DNA of 47,647 bases from Tyzzerella sp. UBA1042 (GTDB lineage: Bacteria; Bacillota; Clostridia; Lachnospirales; Anaerotignaceae): assembly GCA_002316675.1 (NCBI GenBank), contig DCDZ01000030.1, positions 27,351 to 74,997 on the forward strand, read 5' to 3'. The position numbers were made by a program, and so were the translations under genes. How positions within the stretch are numbered: position 1 is the stretch's first letter; every line of letters starts with the position of its first letter. Under the pieces are notes generated by a model. That model did no database searches. It was not told the DNA's origin and saw only the letters and a list, made by a program, of their open reading frames with translations. Positions 41,256 through 47,647 of the stretch are shown here, piece by piece.

Positions 41256-42812
41256 ATGAAAAAAATTAAAATTTATAGTGCAGAAGAGGCGGCTTTGCTG
41301 GTACAGGATCATGACACCGTAAGCGTGAGCGGATTTGTAGCCTGCGGTCTGCCGGAAACACTCACCACTGCAATTGAAAAAAGATTTGTTGAAACAGGGG
41401 CTCCCCGCAACTTAACACTGTTATATGCGGCGGGACTGGGAAATCGTGACGGCAGCGGTGTAGACCATTTTGCCCATGAGGGTATGACCAAAAGGGTCAT
41501 TGGCGGACATTGGAACTTGGCACCCAAGCTGGGGCAGTTGGCTATTGATAATAAAATTGAGGCCTATAACTTCCCACAGGGCACCCTCTGTCAGCTTTAC
41601 AGAGACATTGCTGCCCATAAGATCGGGACTTTAACCCATGTTGGGCTGAATACCTTCGTGGATCCCAGAAATCAAGGTGGTAAGCTGAATGATATCACCA
41701 CAGAAGACTTGGTGGAGCTGATTGAAATTGGCGGGAAGGAACAGCTTCTTTACAAGGCACAGCCCATCAACATCTGTTTTATTCGCGGCACATACGCGGA
41801 TGAGCATGGAAATATTACCTTGGAAAAGGAAGTAGCACCCTTTGAGGTTACTTCGTTGGCACAGGCCACAAAAAACAGCGGCGGCAAGGTAATTGTACAG
41901 GTAGAATCTGTTGTTGTGGGCGGCACATTGGATCCCAAGCTTGTAAAAATCCCCGGGGTTTATGTGGATGGTATTGTTTTATCCAAGGAAGAAGAACATC
42001 AGCAATGTCTGAACCGCAAGTATGATCCAAGCCTTTCCGGAGAAATCCGTGTTACAACAGATAGCATCGGCGCACTGAAATTGGATGCGAAAAAAATTAT
42101 TGCTAGGCGTGCGGCCATGGAATTGAAAAAAGATACCGTGGTGAATCTGGGGATCGGCGCACCGGAATATGTTTCGGGTGTGGCAAATGAAGAGGGCATT
42201 GGAGATTTTATGACACTGACCGTTGAGGTTGGCCCTGTGGGCGGAATCCCCCAAGGCGGCACAGGCTTTGGCGGCAGCATCAATGCAGATTGCGTTTTGG
42301 ATCAGCCGTATCAATTTGATTTCTATGACGGCGGCGGCGTTGATCTTGCGTTTCTTGGACTTGCCCAGGCAGATAGTGAGGGTAACGTCAATGTAAGTAA
42401 GTTTGGCCCCAGAATTGCAGGCTGCGGCGGTTTTATCAATATCACGCAAAATGCAAAAAAGGTATTTTTCTGCGGAACCTTTACGGCAGGCGGATTGAAA
42501 ACGGCAGTGCAGGATGGTAAAATTCTGATTACGAAAGAAGGCGCTCAGCAAAAATTCTTGCAGGCAGTTGAGCATATTACGTTCAGTGGAACCTATGCAA
42601 ATAAAACCAATCAGCCCGTTATGTATATCACAGAAAGAGCGGTTTTTGAGCTTAGAAAAGACGGCGTTTATCTGATTGAGGTTGCTCCTGGCATTGATAT
42701 TCAAACACAAATCATTGATCTTATGGGATTTGTTCCAAAAACAGACGGTCAAGTGAAGCTTATGGATGAAAGAATTTTCAAGGACGAACCAATGGGCCTC
42801 GTTAAGGAATGA
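41256..42812 (+). CDS. Propionate CoA-transferase-like acyl-CoA:carboxylate CoA-transferase
   Basis: A 518-residue fused alpha-beta CoA-transferase. It follows the C. propionicum propionate CoA-transferase very closely as I remember it, with blocks GNRDGSGVDHFAHEG, FVDPRNQGGKLNDIT and GPRIAGCGGFINITQN. The catalytic Glu that carries the CoA thioester is Glu324 (TVEVG), at the same number as in that enzyme. It moves CoA from acetyl-CoA or propionyl-CoA to another short acid such as 3-hydroxybutyrate, lactate or crotonate. The start at 41256 follows a weak CGAGGTAT site. No lactyl-CoA dehydratase is nearby, so use in the acrylate pathway is not supported here. Confidence 0.92.
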   Translation: MKKIKIYSAEEAALLVQDHDTVSVSGFVACGLPETLTTAIEKRFVETGAPRNLTLLYAAGLGNRDGSGVDHFAHEGMTKRVIGGHWNLAPKLGQLAIDNKIEAYNFPQGTLCQLYRDIAAHKIGTLTHVGLNTFVDPRNQGGKLNDITTEDLVELIEIGGKEQLLYKAQPINICFIRGTYADEHGNITLEKEVAPFEVTSLAQATKNSGGKVIVQVESVVVGGTLDPKLVKIPGVYVDGIVLSKEEEHQQCLNRKYDPSLSGEIRVTTDSIGALKLDAKKIIARRAAMELKKDTVVNLGIGAPEYVSGVANEEGIGDFMTLTVEVGPVGGIPQGGTGFGGSINADCVLDQPYQFDFYDGGGVDLAFLGLAQADSEGNVNVSKFGPRIAGCGGFINITQNAKKVFFCGTFTAGGLKTAVQDGKILITKEGAQQKFLQAVEHITFSGTYANKTNQPVMYITERAVFELRKDGVYLIEVAPGIDIQTQIIDLMGFVPKTDGQVKLMDERIFKDEPMGLVKE

Positions 42813-42909
42813 TTTTATTTTTACAAATTGATATGCAAAGATTTTGAAGGTGATTAAGACACAAAGAAAATAACAGCGGTATTATTACAATATTTTAGGA
42901 GGGCAAACA

Positions 42910-44301
42910 ATGTTAGGACTATTAGGTATTCTATTATCTTTATGCCTTTTGATTTACCTTGCTTACAGAGGTTGGTCAGTTATTCTTTTAGCACCCATTT
43001 TAGCTTTACTTGCAACAACTTTCTCAATGTTTGACGGCGGAGAAGTCCATTTTTTGGCTACTTACACAGAGACATTTATGTCAAATGCAGCAAATTATGT
43101 GAAAAACTATTACCCGGTATTCTTGCTTGGCGCTTTGTTTGGCAAGGTTATGGACGATACCGGAACAGCAAATTCCATTGCGATGTTTATCGCAAAAAAA
43201 GTAGGTAAAGGCAAAGAAATCTGGGCAATTGTTATTGCCGGCGGTATTATTGTATATGGCGGCGTTTCCATGTTTGTTGCGGCATTCGCGCTTTATCCAA
43301 TCGGTGCTGCTTTGTTTAGAGAGGCAGACATTCCAAAGAGACTGTTGCCCGCTACCATCGGTATGTGTACACTTACATTCTCCATGTCAGCGCTGCCCGG
43401 ATCCCCCCAGATTCAGAATGCAATCCCGATGAAATATTTGGGGACGGACCTTTTTGCAGCCCCTGTTTTAGGTTTTGCTGCAGCCATCGTAATGTTCTTT
43501 GGCGGTACGCTTTGGATTATTTCAAGAGCTGTCAAAGCAAGAAAAGCCGGCGAAGGTTACGGAAATCATCCGAATGAAAACTTAAACACAGTAGATTCAG
43601 AAAATTTGCCTAATTTCGCTACAGCAATTCTGCCCATTTTAATTGTATTAATTGGTAACTTTGTTCTTTCAAAGATGGTGTTCCCCAATATGGATTTCTC
43701 CTATTTAGAAGTAAAGTATAACATTGCGCCTTCTTCCGTACTTGGAAACTGGAGCTTGATTTCATCTTTAATTGTTGCAATTCTTGTCGCAATTGTATTA
43801 AATGTGAAGAGATTCAAAAAAGGTATTATGACAACCTTGAAAGATGGTGTGCAGGGCTCCTTCCTTGCTATTATGAATACAGCTTGTGAGGTTGGTTACG
43901 GTAATGTTATTAAAACCCTTGCAGCCTTCGGTATTGTCGGCGGTGCATTGATGGGTATTTCGTCAAACCCCTTGATTACAACAGCAATCTCAAGCTCGGT
44001 TCTGGCCGGTATTACCGGTTCTGCTTCCGGCGGTGTAAGTATTGCGCTGGAAGCCTTTGGACAGACCTTCATGGATCAGGCTGTGGCACGAGGCATTGAT
44101 ATTCAGGTTCTGCATAGAGTGGCTGCAGTTGCTTGCGGTGGTTTAGACAGCTTGCCTCATAATGGTGCGGTTATCACACTTCTTGGTATCACTGGCATGA
44201 CCCATAAGGAAAGCTATGCGCATCTTGGTATGGTTACGGTAGTTATTCCTACCATTGCTGCAATGGTCATCATTGCATTAGGCTCTTTTGGTATTGTATA
44301 A
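42910..44301 (+). CDS. GntP-family permease
   Basis: A 463-residue membrane transporter with about 12 hydrophobic segments. The blocks GGVSMFVAAFALYPIGAALF, STPA-like SALPGSPQIQNAIP and GLDSLPHNGAVITLLG are typical of the GntP family of gluconate, hydroxyacid and related anion symporters. AGGAGGGCAAAC precedes the ATG. As third gene after crotonase and CoA-transferase it most likely imports their substrate, a short hydroxy acid such as 3-hydroxybutyrate. Substrate choice is inferred. Confidence 0.9.
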   Translation: MLGLLGILLSLCLLIYLAYRGWSVILLAPILALLATTFSMFDGGEVHFLATYTETFMSNAANYVKNYYPVFLLGALFGKVMDDTGTANSIAMFIAKKVGKGKEIWAIVIAGGIIVYGGVSMFVAAFALYPIGAALFREADIPKRLLPATIGMCTLTFSMSALPGSPQIQNAIPMKYLGTDLFAAPVLGFAAAIVMFFGGTLWIISRAVKARKAGEGYGNHPNENLNTVDSENLPNFATAILPILIVLIGNFVLSKMVFPNMDFSYLEVKYNIAPSSVLGNWSLISSLIVAILVAIVLNVKRFKKGIMTTLKDGVQGSFLAIMNTACEVGYGNVIKTLAAFGIVGGALMGISSNPLITTAISSSVLAGITGSASGGVSIALEAFGQTFMDQAVARGIDIQVLHRVAAVACGGLDSLPHNGAVITLLGITGMTHKESYAHLGMVTVVIPTIAAMVIIALGSFGIV

Positions 44302-44370
44302 GCATATTTTTATACAAAAGAGGAAAAGAACGTACAAAGCGTTGAAGATATTACTTAAGATTTAGAAAAA

Positions 44371-44406
44371 AAGCACTTCTCATCATGCATGAGAGGGGCT
44401 TTTTTT
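44371..44406 (+). terminator. Terminator after the GntP gene
   Basis: AAGCACTTCTCAT and ATGAGAGGGGCTT pair with small mismatches around CATGC. Seven T residues follow. Confidence 0.82.
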
Positions 44407-44410
44407 GCTG

Positions 44411-44688
44411 TGGGTGCTTACTTAAATTTGTATTAAGGGAAATTCTCATATATAATAAAGATCCAAAAGTAGAGGTACCTTTCTGCATCAATAAAAAAAT
44501 TGGAAATCAGTTCCTTAAAAATTCATGGCAATATGGAAAGTATTTTCATTTTCCATGGGAAGGGAAGGTCTGCAAAATTCCTTCAAAAGCCGGCATTCAA
44601 GGTGATAAGATAAAGCAAAGTATGGAAAGTGCGGTTCAGAAATCTTAGAAACCTTAAAATGTAGAAAAGGAATAAGGAGCGTGTATTT
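44411..44688. other. Gap with a doubtful short reading frame
   Basis: One frame is open to the TAG at 44646, but it has no ribosome site, begins inside the terminator, and matches no family I know. Without a start signal I do not call it a gene. It could be a decayed fragment. Confidence 0.35.
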
Positions 44689-44964
44689 ATGTACCACACA
44701 TTAGAAAAAAATTTAAACGCATTTGTGCATACGCAGGTGGCTGAGCTTTATTATGGACTGCTGACAGCACATGATGGGTTAAAGGAATTGAAAGCCCAAA
44801 AGGCCCTTCAGTTTCAAAAAATGATAGAGACCTGTGACGCTTGGGAGGAGTATGAGGCGCTGGAAAATGCGTATATCACCATATTGACAGAGGAGATTTA
44901 CAAGCAGGCGTTTTGTGATTTTGCGGAAATACAGGCGATGCGAAAGAACCCTGCGGCAGAGTAA
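44689..44964 (+). CDS. Small helical protein of unknown function
   Basis: A 91-residue, mostly helical, acidic protein without membrane segments. It is rich in Glu, Ala and Gln and has many spaced Leu/Tyr residues suggesting a helical bundle. AATAAGGAGCG gives a good ribosome site. It sits alone, facing the flagellin gene across paired terminators. I do not recognise it. A flagellar or chaperone-like role is possible from position alone. Confidence 0.65.
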   Translation: MYHTLEKNLNAFVHTQVAELYYGLLTAHDGLKELKAQKALQFQKMIETCDAWEEYEALENAYITILTEEIYKQAFCDFAEIQAMRKNPAAE

Positions 44965-45007
44965 AAGAGAGCCACAATGCTGTGGAGGGAGTACCTTTAC
45001 ATATGGG

Positions 45008-45039
45008 AAAAAGGTGTCGGCAAAGTCGGCACCTTTTTT
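45008..45039 (+). terminator. Terminator of the small helical protein gene
   Basis: AAAAAGGTG and CACCTTTTT with inner TCG/CGG pairs form a strong stem; the 3' arm is itself T-rich. Confidence 0.8.
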
Positions 45040-45040
45040 A

Positions 45041-45070
45041 AAAAGCAGGATAGGCTTGGCCTATCCTGCT
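45041..45070 (-). terminator. Terminator of the flagellin gene
   Basis: AGCAGGATAGGC and GCCTATCCTGCT form a perfect 12-bp stem with a 3-base loop. On the minus strand it is followed by a T run, 35 bases after the flagellin stop. Confidence 0.9.
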
Positions 45071-45105
45071 GAAAATGACTGGGGGAGCCATTTTTATTTA
45101 TTTTC

Positions 45106-47238
45106 TTACTGTAATAACTGCAATACGCCCTGAGGCAGTTGGTTTGCCTGCGCAAGCATTGCCTGAGAAGCCTGTGTTAAGATGTTGTTCTTTGTGAAGT
45201 CCATCATCTCTTTTGCCATGTCAACGTCACGGATACGGCTTTCAGCAGCTGTCATATTTTCTGTTGCAACTCCCAAATTGTTGATGGTGTGCTCCAGACG
45301 GTTCTGGATTGCACCCAAATCACCACGGGTGGAGGAGACAGTGTTGATTGCGTTTTTAATTTTATCTATTGCCGCTGCGGCCCCTTCTACTGATCTAATA
45401 TTGATATCGCCAATGCCTAAAGAATCTGCACTGGTTGAACCAATTTTTACAGAAATTCTGTTGAAGTTTTCTGCAGTATCACCAATTTGCAATGTAAGGC
45501 CGGCGCCTTCTGCTGTAGCAGCAGTTGTGACGCTGGAATCTGTCAGTTTAACAGATGCGCCATCTGCGGAAATGCCTGTTGCCCCATCATCAGTCAATTT
45601 ATCGGCCAACAATTTTGCTAAATCTTCATTTGTTGCAGTTTTGGAATATACAAGCTTCATTGCTCCATCAGCAACCTCTTCAAAATCGCTGTTTACAAAG
45701 GTATAATTTTTGCCGTTTACTGCAATATTTGTACCATTTGCAATTTTGGAAGCATCAAAGGTTGCCAATGTTCCATTGCCTTTTAAGGTTTCAGCAGCCT
45801 TCAAAGTTAATTCGCTGGATTTAGCGATTTCTGAACCTTTACCAGCAGTTCCAGCAGCGAGAATGTCGGCGCCTTTGTTTGTGGATTCACTGATTGTGAT
45901 AACACCACTTGCTGCACTAGCAACATAACCACCATTTTTACCTGTGCCTGTTCCTTCATTAGCGGAGATGGCAGCAGCAAGCTTTTCAGCAATTTTTTCT
46001 GCATTATCGGAGGCCTCAACAGTTACCACTTTGTAGTCTGTATCTTTTGTTTTGCCGTCTAAGCCTTTTAATTCTTCAGCACCATTTTGGATTACATAGG
46101 TCATTTCACCAACGGTAATTGCTTTGTTATGGCTATTCTCTCCTGCTGCAGTGGAATCCAAAGTAAGTTTTGTGCTGGCAACCTGATAAGAACCAGTAGA
46201 GCCTGCATTATAAGCTGTTGCTTCACCAGCAGCTGAACCAAAGGTGATATTGTTGGTTGTTGTACCATCATACTTTTCTTTAAGAGCAGCTTCAGAAGCA
46301 GCTACGTCTGCTGCGTCAAGGCCAGTTGCATCTACAGAAATGCCACCTAATTTGCTTCCGTCAATTGTATTCTCATTCACGTCGGTCTTGTCGGCCTTAG
46401 CCTTAATGGTAAGAACATTTCCATCTGATAGTACATCATAAAGATCAGAAAATGAACCTGATTGAACGCCTGTAGCTCCAAAATCCACACCAGTATCGGT
46501 CACGGTTATTCCTGATACTGTTACACCATTCAGTGCGTCTTTCATGTTATCTGTGGAGATACTAGCCCCAGCAGTAATCGCCAATGTAGCTGTTTTACTT
46601 GCACCTGTATTGTCTTTGTAATTGAAAACAAGATTTTTTGCACCAGAAGCGCTGTTTGTAATATCACCAACATAAAATTTGGCTTCGTAGCCGACAGCAG
46701 CCACAGCACCATCTTTTTTACCATCTACGGCACCGCTGAATTCTCCCAGTGTTCCAGAGGTTACTGCATGGCCTGTTACATCAATTTTACCTGTGGTAAT
46801 AGATGCAGCTTTGTTTACACTGCCATCCAGCAGGTTGATGCCGTTGAAGTTTGTGCTTTCTGCAATACGGTCAATTTCGCTTGTAAGAGAGTCAATTTCC
46901 TTCTGAAGGTTATCACGGTCAACATCGTTATCATAAGTGCCGTTTGCAGACTGTGTAGCCAGCTCTGTCATACGGTTTAGCATGGAATGCACTTCTGTCA
47001 AAGCACCTTCTGCTGTCTGCACCAAGGAAATACCATCGTTTGCATTCTTTGTTGCTGTTTCCAAGCCTTTGATTTGCGCTCTCATTTTTTCGGAGATCGC
47101 CAAACCTGCAGCGTCGTCGCCAGCTCTGTTAATTCTGTAACCGGAAGATAATTTTTCAAGGTTTTTGCTTACAGCGTTGTTATTTCCACCCAACTGTCTG
47201 TGAGCATTTAATGCCGCAATATTGTGTTGAATTCTCAT
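45106..47238 (-). CDS. Flagellin with large variable central domain
   Basis: A 710-residue filament protein. The conserved N-terminal D0/D1 region starts MRIQHNIAALNAHRQLG and includes KLSSGYRINRAGDDAAGLAISEKMR. The C-terminal D1/D0 region contains ESRIRDVDMAKEMMDFTK and ends QANQLPQGVLQLLQ. Between lies about 430 residues of Ala/Thr/Gly-rich, Cys-free sequence that forms the exposed domains. The inner ATG at 47238 is chosen because GGAGGTAACAAAT lies directly before it; the frame extends 17 codons further upstream. It is exported by the flagellar type III system. A hairpin in its leader suggests control by CsrA from the next gene. Confidence 0.95.
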   Translation of the reverse strand: MRIQHNIAALNAHRQLGGNNNAVSKNLEKLSSGYRINRAGDDAAGLAISEKMRAQIKGLETATKNANDGISLVQTAEGALTEVHSMLNRMTELATQSANGTYDNDVDRDNLQKEIDSLTSEIDRIAESTNFNGINLLDGSVNKAASITTGKIDVTGHAVTSGTLGEFSGAVDGKKDGAVAAVGYEAKFYVGDITNSASGAKNLVFNYKDNTGASKTATLAITAGASISTDNMKDALNGVTVSGITVTDTGVDFGATGVQSGSFSDLYDVLSDGNVLTIKAKADKTDVNENTIDGSKLGGISVDATGLDAADVAASEAALKEKYDGTTTNNITFGSAAGEATAYNAGSTGSYQVASTKLTLDSTAAGENSHNKAITVGEMTYVIQNGAEELKGLDGKTKDTDYKVVTVEASDNAEKIAEKLAAAISANEGTGTGKNGGYVASAASGVITISESTNKGADILAAGTAGKGSEIAKSSELTLKAAETLKGNGTLATFDASKIANGTNIAVNGKNYTFVNSDFEEVADGAMKLVYSKTATNEDLAKLLADKLTDDGATGISADGASVKLTDSSVTTAATAEGAGLTLQIGDTAENFNRISVKIGSTSADSLGIGDINIRSVEGAAAAIDKIKNAINTVSSTRGDLGAIQNRLEHTINNLGVATENMTAAESRIRDVDMAKEMMDFTKNNILTQASQAMLAQANQLPQGVLQLLQ

Positions 47239-47245
47239 ATTTGTT

Positions 47246-47284
47246 ACCTCCTTATATGTACCCTTCGAGAAAATCCGTTTTCTC
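47246..47284 (-). promoter_or_regulatory. CsrA-binding sites in the flagellin leader
   Basis: On the minus strand GAGAAAA-CGGA-TTTTCTC (47267-47284) forms a 7-bp stem with GGA in the loop, the classic CsrA site. A second GGA lies in the AAGGAGG ribosome site at 47246-47253. The two sites 20-odd bases apart match the hag leader plan of Bacillus subtilis, where CsrA blocks translation. Confidence 0.75.
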
Positions 47285-47353
47285 TGCATTGTGAATGTAT
47301 ATTTTTAACTGTACCAACGGGGGCCCACCGATGGTGCAGATAAAAAACAAAAG

Positions 47354-47566
47354 TTATTTTTCTTCCCTTTGCCCGTCTATGGTTTGCAAGCGCCTTATGC
47401 AGCTCGGCACGGGATTTGTTTTTTCAAAAACCTCTCCCCTGACAATATTGATATTGCGAGGGGCATCGATGGCCAGCCCCAAAGAGCCGTTATTGGACAC
47501 CACTTTGATAAAAATGTTGCCGTTAATCACAATATATTCCCCCGGATTCCTTCCCAAAGACAGCAT
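47354..47566 (-). CDS. csrA: Translational regulator CsrA
   Basis: A 70-residue RNA-binding protein. MLSLGRNPGEYIVING is the N-terminal strand pair and LGLAIDAPRNINIVRGEVFE holds the conserved RNA-binding segment with Arg44-type residue. It dimerises and binds GGA-loop hairpins to repress translation. The inner ATG at 47566 follows AAGGAGGAATACTT; the frame extends upstream without a ribosome site. In Firmicutes csrA is usually linked to fliW and hag; fliW is not in the window but may lie beyond its right edge. It lies upstream of flagellin in the same direction. Confidence 0.92.
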   Translation of the reverse strand: MLSLGRNPGEYIVINGNIFIKVVSNNGSLGLAIDAPRNINIVRGEVFEKTNPVPSCIRRLQTIDGQREEK

Positions 47567-47647
47567 AAGTATTCCTCCTTGTATACGTTTGGAATGATAT
47601 TTTTTAGCCTTCATAAATAATATCGTCCCACTACTTAAAAAAATAAT

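Noticed and set aside
41256..42812. Acrylate-pathway lactate fermentation locus
   Set aside because: The CoA-transferase is of the right family, but no lactyl-CoA dehydratase or acryloyl-CoA reductase is nearby.
44385..44648. 87-codon frame after the GntP gene
   Set aside because: Its start lies inside a terminator and no start signal or family is recognised.
47567..47647. Sigma-28 flagellar promoter upstream of csrA
   Set aside because: ACGATATT on the minus strand resembles the -10, but no TAAA lies at the right distance.

Overview
The window looks like the chromosome of a strictly anaerobic, flagellated low-to-mid-GC Firmicute of class Clostridia. The evidence is HemZ-type porphyrin synthesis, HydE/F/G hydrogenase maturases, a glycyl radical enzyme, Gram-positive style ribosome sites with frequent GTG/TTG starts, and CsrA beside a large flagellin. 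The CoA-transferase closely resembles, from memory, propionate CoA-transferase of Clostridium (Anaerotignum) propionicum, so a relative of that group is my best guess. No rRNA, tRNA or CRISPR array was seen.

Layout. 1-9.5 kb holds housekeeping genes: the end of dtd, hemZ, hisS, trkA-trkH (K+ uptake), a small membrane protein, lepA and a TM1586-type nitroreductase. 9.9-20.0 kb is the most unusual region. It has a 48-residue Cys/Met-rich small ORF, a YezD-family protein and metY (O-acetylhomoserine sulfhydrylase). These are followed by a probable operon of a NifX-like protein, NifB, an SsuABC/TauABC-type ABC importer and nitrogenase-like D, K and H proteins. The set keeps P-cluster and cofactor ligands and has its own NifB, but lacks nifE/nifN and has lost residues matching Gln191 and His195 of Mo-nitrogenase. 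Together with the sulfur-linked neighbours this suggests a nitrogenase-like reductase of an imported organosulfur compound. It would be analogous to methylthio-alkane reductase (Mar), delivering a thiol to MetY for methionine synthesis. That function is inferred, not shown.

20.2-28.1 kb: an AT-rich gap with inverted repeats, a remnant of an IS110-family transposase, an unknown membrane protein, and a complete F1Fo ATP synthase operon (a, c, c, b, delta, alpha, gamma, beta, epsilon) with two nearly identical c genes. 28.3-33.9 kb: an FAD oxidoreductase, then TM1266-like regulator, hydE, hydG, hydF and ywbE. No hydrogenase structural gene is present.

34.0-44.4 kb: a leftward operon of glycyl radical enzyme, activase and XRE-cupin regulator. 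It is divergent from a PAS/sigma-54 activator that precedes crotonase, propionate-type CoA-transferase and a GntP permease. The last three could import a short hydroxy acid such as 3-hydroxybutyrate, activate it to its CoA ester and dehydrate it. The glycyl radical enzyme has Val where known dehydratases and decarboxylases of its family have Glu. 44.7-47.6 kb: a small unknown protein, a 710-residue flagellin, and csrA; the flagellin leader carries a GGA-loop hairpin typical of CsrA control.
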